A stretch of DNA of 22,585 nucleotides from Oligoflexia bacterium (GCA_903858975.1 CAIOKW010000243.1:1-22585); one strand, 5' to 3'; positions 6,846 through 15,775 are shown, counted from the first letter of the stretch. The notes: a model not told the origin generated them from the letters alone. Translations and numbers: made by a program.

Positions 6846-7619
6846 ATGATGCGTTTTACTCTAGCCCTCCTTACCCTCTTATTCAGCCATCCTTCCTTTG
6901 CAGGACCTGAGACTAAGCTCCTGCTGGTCGGTGGCGGTAACCGCCCTGCCGAAGCAGTACAAGCCTTCAGTCAATGGGCGGGGGGAGCGTCTGCCCAAGT
7001 CCTGATCATTGGATGGGCATCTGAAATTCCTGAACAATATTTTGAAACCCTCTCGAAAGATTTCGAAGCACAAGGGGTTCACACTTTTTTGAAATCCTTA
7101 ACAGGCCCGACGAATGCCGAGGAGCGTACTGCTTTTTTGTCTGACCTTGAGAAAGCAAGTGCGGTTTTCTTCACGGGCGGCAATCAAAACCGCGCGATGG
7201 CCGTCATCGATGGAATGGACCTAAGAACTCCGCTGACTCAAAAATTCTTAAGCGGGACGCCCTTTGCAGGCACGAGCGCAGGCACTGCCTTAATGGCCAA
7301 TCAAATGATGACCGGGGACTCAACTGCCCCCGTCGGCTTGGGTCTTGGACTCTTTAAAAAAGGGATGATCGACATGCACTTCTTAGTCAGAAATCGCGAG
7401 CCCAGGTTACTGGCCGCGATGAGTGCCGCTCGGTCCCACTTTGGAATGGGAATTGACGAGGACGCCGCACTTGCCATTTATAATTCAAGCACGGCTGAAG
7501 TTTTGAGCGATCGCCATGTCGTTTTTTATGATCAAGAAACGGATCACGACCTCGTGAGAGTTGAACTGAAACACCAAGAGCGATTCAATCTGAGTACTTG
7601 GACTCAATTATTCTTTTGA
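6846..7619 (+). CDS. Exported cyanophycinase-like peptidase (family S51)
   Basis: Serine peptidase of the S51/CphB family, which cleaves aspartyl or Asp-Arg type dipeptide material. The frame is open from 6780. I start at the ATG pair 6846/6849 because a signal peptide begins there (MMRFTLALLTLLFSHPSFA) and nothing recognisable precedes it. Family landmarks follow, numbered from 6780: LLLVGGGNRP (48-56), FTGGNQNR (131-138) holding the conserved Gln, the nucleophile elbow AGTSAGT with Ser166, and HFLVRNREPRLL then GIDEDAAL near the C terminus. Cyanophycinases have the same order of motifs. The mature form, about 240 residues, is close to the family norm. Export suggests it degrades an extracellular or periplasmic peptide, not an internal store. 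The last 12 bases overlap the convergent outer-membrane gene. Confidence 0.82.
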   Translation: MMRFTLALLTLLFSHPSFAGPETKLLLVGGGNRPAEAVQAFSQWAGGASAQVLIIGWASEIPEQYFETLSKDFEAQGVHTFLKSLTGPTNAEERTAFLSDLEKASAVFFTGGNQNRAMAVIDGMDLRTPLTQKFLSGTPFAGTSAGTALMANQMMTGDSTAPVGLGLGLFKKGMIDMHFLVRNREPRLLAAMSAARSHFGMGIDEDAALAIYNSSTAEVLSDRHVVFYDQETDHDLVRVELKHQERFNLSTWTQLFF

Positions 7620-8870
7620 CATGATGTGAACCATCTTCATACCGCCGAGCTGAAGAAAAACTTTAGCAGCCCAGGGATTCCCGCCATAAGCCGACTTGAA
7701 TTCAGAGGGCATTAGGTTTTCAGTGACCGAAGTTCCCAAATAAAGTGGAAACACATCGAGCTTACTCAGCTGCCGAGAGTATCCAAGCGTAATAGCTCCC
7801 ACATATTTACCTTGATGAGGAGTCGCGCTTGAAATCTGAACTTCATCAGGCGTGCGCTCCAGCACTTCGATTCTTCCCCAGATTTGGTCGAGATTCCGTT
7901 TCACTAAAAACTCTTCGCTGAATGAAAACAAGATTTCGGCTTCATCATATTTTTGTGCAACGCCTGAAATCAGGGCATTTTGAAAGCTCCAGTCTCCGAA
8001 AAGAGGCATTCCTTGGTAGACAGAAGCTGAATAGCGCGCCTGAAAAGCGTGGGGATTGCCTGTTGATTCTGGATCTTTGAGATAAGCTCCAGAAATCATC
8101 GCGCTCAGATTCGGCGAAAACTCTTCGATCAGCCTGAGAGCCAAAGAGTTCGGCGTACCGAGTGGCAGGTCTACACTCTCAGGCTTTGGTTCTTGTCCGT
8201 GAAAGCCTGAAACTTCAAACCGAGTCTCCCCTACTTTAAGCGATGTTCCGATCACGGTGCTTGAGATATGCCCCACATCTTGGCCTACATGATGCCCAAG
8301 GGGTGCATCAGGGTTCACCATCCCAGTCGGGCGATGCATAAAAGCAATCGGCCCATCGGTGCTCTCGCCTCGGGGTGCAAAGAATACTTTTACATAATCT
8401 CCTGCATGGAACAAATTTAGGGTGTCATTGAAGGTGAGTCCCATGATCGGTGAACTATGCGGGTGCTGGGCATCGAGGTACAAAACTCCGTTTGAATCGC
8501 GCTCCCCGATTTGAGAAATGAGCGGGTAACCTCGTTCCGGCACCGTCCACTTTTCTGCGGTCAACATGAGATCAACGTTGAGGTAATGATTGCTTCCTAC
8601 ATTGGTCCCGGCATCCGCCATGATCATGCTCGTCGAGTAAAGGGCGCTACGCCCTCGAGTGCCACCCGTTACTGATTCGTTCAGAAAAACATTTCCGCTC
8701 AACATGAACATTTTCATTGGCATGCCTTCCATCGCATAAGGCATGCACATGGAACTGGCGTAATCATAGACCGTCATATGGGGACATTTTTCAGTGCCAT
8801 AGGGATTCGCTTTAGCAGGAGCACTGAAGAAGAGAGCCGCAAAAAAGTAAACCGTAAGCACTTTGATCAT
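7608..8870 (-). CDS. Putative outer-membrane protein, Met/His-rich, metal-associated family
   Basis: A 420-residue protein with a signal peptide cleaved near AKA-NPYG (residue 21). The mature N terminus is rich in Met, His and Cys (CPHMTVYDYASSMCMPYAMEG, MPMKMFML), a composition typical of copper-handling proteins. The segment LDAQHPHSSPIMGL (around residues 133-146) and flanking YLNVDLMLTAEKWTVPERGYP resemble a conserved family of outer-membrane proteins often encoded near copper-resistance genes; I recall this and have not searched for it. Alternating short amphipathic stretches in the C-terminal half fit a beta-barrel. It lies 37 bases downstream of the large prepilin gene on the same strand and may share its transcript. 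No other metal gene is adjacent, so the metal link rests on composition and resemblance. Confidence 0.55.
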   Translation of the reverse strand: MIKVLTVYFFAALFFSAPAKANPYGTEKCPHMTVYDYASSMCMPYAMEGMPMKMFMLSGNVFLNESVTGGTRGRSALYSTSMIMADAGTNVGSNHYLNVDLMLTAEKWTVPERGYPLISQIGERDSNGVLYLDAQHPHSSPIMGLTFNDTLNLFHAGDYVKVFFAPRGESTDGPIAFMHRPTGMVNPDAPLGHHVGQDVGHISSTVIGTSLKVGETRFEVSGFHGQEPKPESVDLPLGTPNSLALRLIEEFSPNLSAMISGAYLKDPESTGNPHAFQARYSASVYQGMPLFGDWSFQNALISGVAQKYDEAEILFSFSEEFLVKRNLDQIWGRIEVLERTPDEVQISSATPHQGKYVGAITLGYSRQLSKLDVFPLYLGTSVTENLMPSEFKSAYGGNPWAAKVFLQLGGMKMVHIMSKE

Positions 8871-8907
8871 GTTGAAACACTAGCACAAGAACTTACGCCA
8901 GCGATGA

Positions 8908-11841
8908 TCAAAAACAGCCGACGGCAGTCCACTTCCGTGAAAAGAGATCTGCGTCTGTGGGACATCGGGTAATGTATTTCTGGCAGCCACATAATGCTTG
9001 TCCAATATTCTGGGTATTATGACATCCAGTACGAAAGTCTACTTGGTTTCCCAAAGCCGTTTCATCACAATACCCATTGTTACCATTAGAGCCAGTCATA
9101 GTGCATGCACCCGCATTGTAGTTCAAACCAGGACTGGTTCCACTACAGCCTGAAGGCTCACCCGGATCGATCGTTACGGGGCACTGACTTACAGAACTTC
9201 CCCCTGAAGTCCATTGAGTCCCTAGTTTTCCGTAATTAGAATATTGATTCCAAATATCGCTAACTGAGCTAGGGCAAACCGGCGCATTGAAAACACAGAT
9301 CTGCTCGCTTGAGCCATCGACGTTCGTCAGCACTCCGCCCTTATCAATACAAGCCTGCTTCGTATGATCTCCACCAATTAAAAAGTGGTCACCCGGACCA
9401 GTTCCCAGAGTCGAAGTATTGTCGGTTTTCCCATTTTTACAGCAATTTACACTGAAACGAAGATATTGCGGAGGCGTCGCCATGGAGGCAAAAAGGTTTG
9501 CGGTAACTCCCGTACACCCGAGCAACCAATTCCTCATAAATACATTATTACTACCCCCAGAAGTTACGGTCTGTCCTGAACCATCTAAACTTGCAAGCGT
9601 GTCGTAGCCATAAGGTTTTGAAATCGTGAAGGCACCACTCGGGCATGCCCCACCCCCTGAAACCGCGATCTCATCTTTGGCGCAAACTGGAAAAGTAAAA
9701 ATGAGAGAATCATGAGCAAAGAGATATTCAGCTTTGTCGTCGCTGAAATCGATTGCCGCTCGAACAGAGCTTGTAGAAGTCAATGCTCCAAGAAGTTTAT
9801 AGCCCGTACCACTGCAAGACCCCGAAAGATTGGTCCCAGCGCTTGCTCCGTATTGATAATCTTTCTTGTATTCGTCAAAGAGGTCATACTCAAAGTGGCA
9901 AAGCTTAAATGAAGTATTGGCTGCTTGGTGACCCCCAGTTAGATGAATAAAACCATTTTGCTGCCTGAGCCCACCATTGGTATTCGTGTCTGTAACTCCT
10001 GTTGAAAAGTTAGTATAGCCTACAGGTGCGAGAGCACACATAGCACCCCCTCCACTATTACTTTGCGAAACGACGACAAGTTTATCAGGACTCACCCCAT
10101 CAAGATAAGGCTGATAAGCTGACTTGGTCGGATCCACCATATTACAAATATTATGGCTGTGGTAGCCAGGGCGACCATCGGCACAATCTCCACACCCTCC
10201 CCCTGCATCCCCACACGAAAAATCCATGGTGTTTTTTGTCTCTCCAATAACTCTAATGTTGTAATTAACGCCATCATCGTTAGCTAAAGCGTGTGTAAAT
10301 GCTCCAGGGTTTGAGGTGGAAAACATTTTACGGGTTGCCAGAATCGTATTCAACGCAGAAACTCCGTTCTCTCTACTATCCGTACCTCCCGGTGAATAAA
10401 TAATATTCCCAATCGCCCCTCCGGGACCGATCGCTTTGCTGGTGATAGAACCGCAAGATCCCTGCCCGTCGTTTGGTGCAATCCAATAGGTACTTTTGTG
10501 GGTTACCTTTCGATAACAAAACGATTGCACCTCAAAACCGCGTGCATCGGCTTCAACCGTATGGCAATCCGTTAAGCCCTTGTTGGGCGAACAGATCGGC
10601 TTACCCGTATCTTTATCAAAGCCCATAAAGATCTGTGGTAAGTTAGTCACGGGGTCTTTTTCTTGACAGTATAACCCCTTTAGGAATTCAGATTTATCCA
10701 CACATTTTGCAGCTCCATCAAAGCCAATGCCGGTCATAATTTGTGTAGAAAGGTCACAGTTTCCGCCAGTTCCACCCGCAGTAGAAAGAATGGTGTTCAT
10801 TCCGAGCAAATATTTTGCATCGTTCACCTTCACGGCAACATTCGAGGCAACGCCTGGAATTTTTACATCCATGACATTGAGACCACGCCCCTTAAAGGTC
10901 GTCATCCACTTTGGCTTTTCGTTAATCCCGTCCTGAGTCATCGTAATACTGTAGGCGGTTTGAATCGTATCTGCGCGTTCACATTTCGCCACTGCCTGCC
11001 CTGCATTCATTGGACACGTCCAATTGGCGAAAGCCTGAACTAAAATAGGAAACCCTTTTGGCATGGGAGCCGCCCCAGGAGGCGCAAGGAGCACACTCGA
11101 TAAGGTCGGGCCTTGCATTCCTTCGACCGAGTAATATCCGGTGACTTCTTTTCCATTTCCATCAAACAAGTAAACCGGATTCCAAAATGCAGTATCTGTC
11201 GCACAGTCCTGGACCCCAAAAAACTTCATCCCCGCAATCACTTTCGTAATATCTGCAATCGGCGCCGTTCCTACAGCTGCCTGATCGGCTGGATCTACGG
11301 GATTCGTACAATTATACGCAGCCAATGCATTTTGAACGGCTAGATCTGGATCCGTTGGATCAGAGGGTTTTTTGGTATATCGGGTATAGTCGATACATCG
11401 AAATAAGTTTTTATTGATAATGTTCTTTGCGTAATTTGCCGCGAAGTTTGGATCCGCTGAGCTTGGTATACCGACCGTCGCTGCATTCGCAACGCTCCAA
11501 GCCATCTCTTCCTTCACTTGACCGCAAACATTGAGTTCAGGCGTTGGAGGAGGCGGAATATTATTCTTGATCCCACCCGGGACGACATTCGCAATTAAGG
11601 AAGTACGAAGAATTGCTTTTGGATTTGAAACAACGGTCTGAACTCTTTTCTCGAGATTATTCAGAGAGTTCGTGATGCTCGCGTTCTTATTACTGCGAGA
11701 CATATTTGCAACCATCTCCGAAAACGCAATGGAGATCACCGCAACAATTGCTCCTGCAATCATAACCTCTGTAAGCGTCATCCCCTGCTGATCAAGTGGA
11801 TTGCGCACCCAAACACTTCTTACCAATTTTTTAATTTTCAT
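8908..11841 (-). CDS. Very large type IV prepilin-like protein
   Basis: Pilin-like protein of about 977 residues. I start at the ATG at 11841 (MKIKKLVRSV), because the frame upstream to 11928 does not fit a prepilin leader. A 21-residue leader ends in QQG, followed by MTLTEVMIAGAIVAVISIAF. This is the prepilin peptidase site (cleavage after Gly, Glu at +5) and the hydrophobic helix of type IV pilins and pseudopilins. Ordinary pilins have 120-250 residues, so roughly 900 residues form an oversized exposed domain. That domain is rich in Gly, Asn, Ser, Thr and Cys, and includes a GGGCGDCADGRPGYHSHN cluster and paired motifs MTGIGFDGAAKC and FMGFDKDTGKPIC. It is probably a tip or minor pilin with an adhesin-like domain, or a surface pseudopilin. 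No assembly genes (pilB, C, D, Q) are nearby. rlmC lies upstream and an outer-membrane protein downstream. Confidence 0.75.
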   Translation of the reverse strand: MKIKKLVRSVWVRNPLDQQGMTLTEVMIAGAIVAVISIAFSEMVANMSRSNKNASITNSLNNLEKRVQTVVSNPKAILRTSLIANVVPGGIKNNIPPPPTPELNVCGQVKEEMAWSVANAATVGIPSSADPNFAANYAKNIINKNLFRCIDYTRYTKKPSDPTDPDLAVQNALAAYNCTNPVDPADQAAVGTAPIADITKVIAGMKFFGVQDCATDTAFWNPVYLFDGNGKEVTGYYSVEGMQGPTLSSVLLAPPGAAPMPKGFPILVQAFANWTCPMNAGQAVAKCERADTIQTAYSITMTQDGINEKPKWMTTFKGRGLNVMDVKIPGVASNVAVKVNDAKYLLGMNTILSTAGGTGGNCDLSTQIMTGIGFDGAAKCVDKSEFLKGLYCQEKDPVTNLPQIFMGFDKDTGKPICSPNKGLTDCHTVEADARGFEVQSFCYRKVTHKSTYWIAPNDGQGSCGSITSKAIGPGGAIGNIIYSPGGTDSRENGVSALNTILATRKMFSTSNPGAFTHALANDDGVNYNIRVIGETKNTMDFSCGDAGGGCGDCADGRPGYHSHNICNMVDPTKSAYQPYLDGVSPDKLVVVSQSNSGGGAMCALAPVGYTNFSTGVTDTNTNGGLRQQNGFIHLTGGHQAANTSFKLCHFEYDLFDEYKKDYQYGASAGTNLSGSCSGTGYKLLGALTSTSSVRAAIDFSDDKAEYLFAHDSLIFTFPVCAKDEIAVSGGGACPSGAFTISKPYGYDTLASLDGSGQTVTSGGSNNVFMRNWLLGCTGVTANLFASMATPPQYLRFSVNCCKNGKTDNTSTLGTGPGDHFLIGGDHTKQACIDKGGVLTNVDGSSEQICVFNAPVCPSSVSDIWNQYSNYGKLGTQWTSGGSSVSQCPVTIDPGEPSGCSGTSPGLNYNAGACTMTGSNGNNGYCDETALGNQVDFRTGCHNTQNIGQALCGCQKYITRCPTDADLFSRKWTAVGCF

Positions 11842-12021
11842 TTCCGAAATCCCCAGTTCGACACCCCAATGCGATCCTACAAAATGTGCCCCTAAAAACA
11901 GGATAAGGGCATGATACGATTGGTGCAATCAGGAACTTGACTCTGAGGTGCCCCGGTCTCAGATTTGGGCCGATTCCAATTATTACCGTTGCAAATTCCG
12001 ACTCAAAACAATGAATTTCAT

Positions 12022-13179
12022 TCAATTCAGCCGCTTGAGTAGCACCAGCGTTTCAAAATGATCCGTGTGAGGGAACATATCGAACAATTGGTATTTCATG
12101 ACACAATATTGGTCCTTCAATTGAGTAAGATCCTTGGCTAAGGTCTCTGCGTTGCAGCTTGAATAAATGAAGTAAGGACTCCCTATCTTTTGAATCGCCG
12201 TCAATGAAGCCCCTAAGCCCTTTCGCGGTGGATTCACGAGTAAGACATCTGGCGTGAACTGCATGGCACTCTCAAAAACAGAACTCGCATCTTTCGCAAT
12301 AAAGCTTAAATGCTCCCAGCCATTTTCTTTTGTAGTCTGGTTTGCCCGCGCTACTGCCTCAGGATTGATCTCAATACCGATCGCTCTTTTTACAAACTTT
12401 TGAATAAAGAAGCTAAAGGCCCCCTGACCGCTAAACAGCTCCATGAAGGTCTCGGCTCCCAGTGCTTGCACCCACTTTGCTGCAGTGGAATACAGCTGGA
12501 TTGCGACCTCTTGATTGGTCTGAACAAACCCTTGCGGATGAAGGCGCATCTTGATCTCTCCGAGCTGATGGTCAATAAAGCGTTGTTCGGTAAAAAAGAT
12601 TTCCTCATTACCCTCAAGAATTGCGTGAGGAATTGGCTGAATATTCGCAGAGAAACACACCAAGGCCGGGCACTGGGCGAGCAATGATTTTTTAAACTTT
12701 TCAATCCGAGCGATCGCCTCTTTTGACCGTAAAACCAAACGAAGGTACATCTGCTTTGACTCGGGAGAGTAATAAAGGATCATCCCTTTTAATTCCCCCG
12801 ACCGTGTCTTGATCTGGTAGGGAAGCAATTTGGACTCTTGAATGAAAGTCCGAATTTTGGGCAATAGATCGTTAATCTCTGATTGATGAAGGACACACGC
12901 TGAAATGTCTCGCCCCTGATCTAAATCCTTAAGCCCTGTGAGTCCAATGATGGGATCTTGAAGGGTACCGGTTACTGAAAATTTAGCCTTATTTCTAAAA
13001 GCAAACGTGGGAGATGGAATAGGACTCAATTTCTCTAAGAGCTGATCTAATTCTACAAACTCTGCCAAGATCCGATCAAGAGTGTCTGATTTCGATTTCA
13101 ATTGCTGAGGATATGGCTCCTCGATCCGTTTACAGGATGCACAAATACCCTGATTGAAATAATTGCAAAAGGAACTCAT
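12022..13179 (-). CDS. rlmC: 23S rRNA (uracil-5)-methyltransferase RlmC
   Basis: S-adenosylmethionine-dependent m5U methyltransferase acting on 23S rRNA (U747 in E. coli). Length 385, close to E. coli RlmC (RumB). The N terminus holds the iron-sulfur cysteines Cys5, Cys13, Cys16 and probably Cys95 (ISACVLHQ). A central domain contains FRNKAKFSVTG (61-71). The SAM-binding motif ELFSGQGAF is at 247-255 and VNPPRKGLG at 315-323. The nucleophile is Cys342 in YSSCNAETLAKD, and the general base Glu376 lies in HTDHFETLVLL. The run QLFDMFPHTDHFE and the absence of a TRAM domain favour RlmC over RlmD or TrmA. The start fits the Cys5 pattern, although the purine-rich GGAAGGG lies unusually close to the ATG. 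Divergent from the protease gene upstream. Confidence 0.93.
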   Translation of the reverse strand: MSSFCNYFNQGICASCKRIEEPYPQQLKSKSDTLDRILAEFVELDQLLEKLSPIPSPTFAFRNKAKFSVTGTLQDPIIGLTGLKDLDQGRDISACVLHQSEINDLLPKIRTFIQESKLLPYQIKTRSGELKGMILYYSPESKQMYLRLVLRSKEAIARIEKFKKSLLAQCPALVCFSANIQPIPHAILEGNEEIFFTEQRFIDHQLGEIKMRLHPQGFVQTNQEVAIQLYSTAAKWVQALGAETFMELFSGQGAFSFFIQKFVKRAIGIEINPEAVARANQTTKENGWEHLSFIAKDASSVFESAMQFTPDVLLVNPPRKGLGASLTAIQKIGSPYFIYSSCNAETLAKDLTQLKDQYCVMKYQLFDMFPHTDHFETLVLLKRLN

Positions 13180-13293
13180 ACCCTTCCATCTTGCCCTATT
13201 TGCAGACTGAAAGCTCTAAAATGATGCTCATGGCACAGTGAATGCACCGTTTTAAGTAAATCGAATAAAACCCTAATCAGAAAGGCAAATCCC

Positions 13294-14073
13294 ATGAAAC
13301 TATTATTTCTCGTATCCCTTCTCCCCCTGCTGAATCTTTCAGCACACGCCACTCCCTTTATTGTGGGCGGTAAAACGGTCAGCTCAAATGATTTTATCGC
13401 ACACTCCGTGGTGGCGCTCGTTTCAAAAAGTGCGTCGGGAGAGGCCCTTTGTACCGCGTCCCTCGTGAATACGGATCTCGCAATCACGGCCGCTCATTGT
13501 GTGACGGATGCCAGTGGAAATCGGATCAATGAGCTTGCTCTGGTGTTTGCTCGCACTCTGAAGGGAATCAATCCAGACAAAGTCCGCAGAGTGGATCAGG
13601 CACTGGTTCCAGCGGATTGGAATCCAGCCGGTTCATCTGAATATAATACAGGCGATGTCGCACTCATTCACTTTAGTGGCGGCCTCCCGGAAGGCTACTC
13701 CCCCTCCGATCTTCTCCCCTTTGATCAGGAATTTCAAAAAGGGGATTCGGTGATGCTTGCGGGTTACGGGATCACGAATGCCGTCAGTGAAGCAGGTGCC
13801 GGCATCCTTCGAAAGCGTGAGGTCAAAGTCCTAAACCCGAACTACTCGGATACTGAGATTGAGTTTGACCAATCGGAAGGAGGCGGGGCTTGCCATGGCG
13901 ACTCAGGGGGCCCTGCTTACTTTATCATCAATGGGCACCCCTATCTTTTTGGAATCACGAGCCGCGGAGCCGGAAACTGTGACATCGAGGTGGTCTACTC
14001 TAAGATTTCCTCTTATTCGACTTGGTTTCAGGACGCAGTCACCAAAATTCGTCGCTCATACTCGAGCAATTAA
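13294..14073 (+). CDS. Secreted trypsin-like serine protease (S1)
   Basis: Chymotrypsin-fold protease of 259 residues. Signal peptide of about 19 residues (MKLLFLVSLLPLLNLSAHA). The mature chain starts almost directly at FIVGGKTV, so IVGG (23-26) is the activation-type N terminus with only a minimal propeptide. The catalytic triad is complete: His68 in TAAHC, Asp121 in GDVALIHF, and Ser204 in CHGDSGGP. Cys53 and Cys69 flank the histidine as in animal trypsins, and further cysteines at 200 and about 227 suggest disulfides. A modest ribosome site (AAAGG) precedes the ATG. Substrate preference cannot be read with confidence. Convergent with the next gene and 39 bases from it. A second, more diverged S1 protease lies 5 kb downstream. 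Confidence 0.93.
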   Translation: MKLLFLVSLLPLLNLSAHATPFIVGGKTVSSNDFIAHSVVALVSKSASGEALCTASLVNTDLAITAAHCVTDASGNRINELALVFARTLKGINPDKVRRVDQALVPADWNPAGSSEYNTGDVALIHFSGGLPEGYSPSDLLPFDQEFQKGDSVMLAGYGITNAVSEAGAGILRKREVKVLNPNYSDTEIEFDQSEGGGACHGDSGGPAYFIINGHPYLFGITSRGAGNCDIEVVYSKISSYSTWFQDAVTKIRRSYSSN

Positions 14074-14112
14074 GCATCCCCTGATCAGAATCAACGCCCT
14101 CCGCGGGACCTT

Positions 14113-15009
14113 TTATTGAGTACTTCTTACTTTAAAGAAATCGCCCTCCCGCGGAGGCAAGGATGCTACATCAAAGCTCACGCCCTGCACCCCCTCTCTC
14201 ACTTCCACTTTCCATTTCCCTACTGAATCCTTCGTGAGTTTTGTTACCCAAGCATTCATGAGTTCGGGGTCATAAAAATCAATCTTCACACCTCTGCTCG
14301 GATTCGACTCCCACTGCGAACCAAACGCAAAGATCAGTTTCAAGATATTCACCGACTTCTTTCCCTGTGGCCCCCCAATGTATTCCTCTGGGACAACCAC
14401 ATGGCGCATCCAAGTTTCTTGCATCTCGGGCGTCAGAAGCCCAGCTACCTCGAGAAAACTCGCACCGAAGGCCGAGCAACCTGAACCTTCTTGATAAAGT
14501 GGATAAGAGTCTAAACCGGAGTAGATTTTGTCTAACCCTCGTTTTTCGTATTCATCGATATATTGCCTAAGTCTTTGGCAACTCGAACCGGAAATATAAA
14601 ATCGAACAAAATTACTTCGACCGTATTGAGCTGCAGACTGAATCATTCGAATAGCACTTTCGGATCGATCAAGATGCCCTTTATATTTTTTCAGCATCGT
14701 CCCCAGGCCATATCCACCCAGAATGGCACCGATCTCTTCGCTGTCACCATCAGGACTCATTCCCAGATAGCGATGATAATCTCCGCACTCTAACTCTTCG
14801 ATTACATGTCCAATCGGGATATTAACACCCTGTACGCGGTCGATCATGGCGTTTAGAAAAGTTGAAAGAGTAATTTTTTGTGGGGTTTCCCACTGAAGCG
14901 CTCGGGGAGGATTAATAAAATGGAGCGTAAGTTGATTGCTGGCAAAAGCCCGGTTTAAATTGCTCGTGAAAAATAGAAACCCTAAGAGAATAAAAAATAA
15001 CCCACGCAT
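14113..15009 (-). CDS. Exported hypothetical protein
   Basis: I do not recognise this family. The frame is open from 15093, but codons before 15009 fall in a perfect inverted repeat, and a signal peptide begins at the ATG at 15009 (MRGLFFILLGFLFFTSNLNRAFA). The mature protein is about 275 residues. Visible features are a LECGDYHRYLGMSPDGDSEEIGA segment followed by a Gly-rich ILGGYGLGTML, scattered cysteines (ELECGDY, GSSCQRL, GSGCSAFG) and a charged C terminus (KWKVEVREGV, PREGDFFKV). The GSGCSAFGASFLEVAG stretch loosely resembles a nucleophile elbow (peptidase or acyltransferase), but I cannot support a catalytic assignment. It is the last gene of a same-strand series with the 223- and 650-residue exported proteins, separated from them by the inverted repeat at 15051-15090. 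Confidence 0.7.
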   Translation of the reverse strand: MRGLFFILLGFLFFTSNLNRAFASNQLTLHFINPPRALQWETPQKITLSTFLNAMIDRVQGVNIPIGHVIEELECGDYHRYLGMSPDGDSEEIGAILGGYGLGTMLKKYKGHLDRSESAIRMIQSAAQYGRSNFVRFYISGSSCQRLRQYIDEYEKRGLDKIYSGLDSYPLYQEGSGCSAFGASFLEVAGLLTPEMQETWMRHVVVPEEYIGGPQGKKSVNILKLIFAFGSQWESNPSRGVKIDFYDPELMNAWVTKLTKDSVGKWKVEVREGVQGVSFDVASLPPREGDFFKVRSTQ

Positions 15010-15050
15010 GTAAACAAAGTAGCACAGGCGGAATCCGAGACGCACCTTCA

Positions 15051-15090
15051 ATTCAGCCCGCCTCCCATTTTTGGCACAGGCGGGCTGAAT
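15051..15090 (-). terminator. 12-bp perfect inverted repeat, possible terminator or attenuator
   Basis: ATTCAGCCCGCC (15051-15062) pairs exactly with GGCGGGCTGAAT (15079-15090) around a 16-base loop. It begins 12 bases after the stop of the 223-residue gene and lies about 40 bases before the next start. There is no T-run after it on the minus strand, so it may act as an mRNA-stabilising hairpin or partial terminator and not as a classic intrinsic terminator. Confidence 0.5.
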
Positions 15091-15101
15091 CAAGGAGCAA
15101 T

Positions 15102-15773
15102 CTATGGACTCACAATCGATTTCATTCTTCCGTCGCCCGAAAGTTCAATCGTGTCACTTTGAGTAAGGGTATCGAGTGGACCTCGGATGTTGACCTCAAT
15201 CGTCGCAAGGGTACTAGCGATTTGACCTTCTTTGTAGACGGGGCTTGAAAGCCGTACCTTTACATTCCCCGTGAACCCGAGAAAGGAATGGAAGCTCTCG
15301 GGCGCAATCGTAATATTTGCGAGATGCTGCCCGACTCCCTGGTAGGAGGCTCCATAATAAAATTGAACCCTCGATTTGGCCGTGAACAGATCCATTCCGA
15401 GCATATTCTCTGAGCCCATTTCCACACGATAAATCCCAGGCCCTCTCCAGGGTGCTAGGACCATCGGATCTGTCATTCCAACCGGAAGTGCGTGCGCCTG
15501 AATCCGATCAAAATCGACTCCGATCGGACGATTGTTATTCACAATTAAATCCCAAAGGGTTTTACCCACTAACATGAGAATAGGATTGTCGCTTTGCTGA
15601 TTCATTATGAACTGAGGCCCCTCCTCTTCCCTTAAGCCCTCTTGATCAAGCCTCGTGATTTTTAGGTGAGACTTAGCAGCATGAAGCGAGAGCAATGATT
15701 CACGAGCCTCAATGCTAAATGCATTCGGAAGAGATCCCCACAAACAAAAACAAAAAACTAAAAACATCTTCAT
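15102..15773 (-). CDS. Exported hypothetical protein (223 aa)
   Basis: Not recognised. Signal peptide MKMFLVFCFCLWGSLPNAFS, then a ~200-residue mature chain with alternating polar and hydrophobic stretches typical of beta-rich periplasmic proteins (for example KVRLSSPVYKEGQIASTLATIEVNI). No cysteines are evident in the mature part. It starts only 2 bases after the stop of the upstream lipoprotein gene, with a good Shine-Dalgarno (GGAAGGA) lying inside that gene's last codons, so the two are surely cotranscribed and probably work together. The segment IEVNIRGPLDTLTQSDTIELSGDGR near the C terminus resembles the ending of the 137-residue protein at 19885-20298 (SLVIRGPGSVDQ) only very weakly. 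Confidence 0.75.
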   Translation of the reverse strand: MKMFLVFCFCLWGSLPNAFSIEARESLLSLHAAKSHLKITRLDQEGLREEEGPQFIMNQQSDNPILMLVGKTLWDLIVNNNRPIGVDFDRIQAHALPVGMTDPMVLAPWRGPGIYRVEMGSENMLGMDLFTAKSRVQFYYGASYQGVGQHLANITIAPESFHSFLGFTGNVKVRLSSPVYKEGQIASTLATIEVNIRGPLDTLTQSDTIELSGDGRMKSIVSP

Positions 15774-15775
15774 AC

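Noticed and set aside
12310..12687. 125-codon plus-strand ORF inside rlmC
   Set aside because: Antisense shadow of a clearly recognised rlmC gene; no independent motif or ribosome site.
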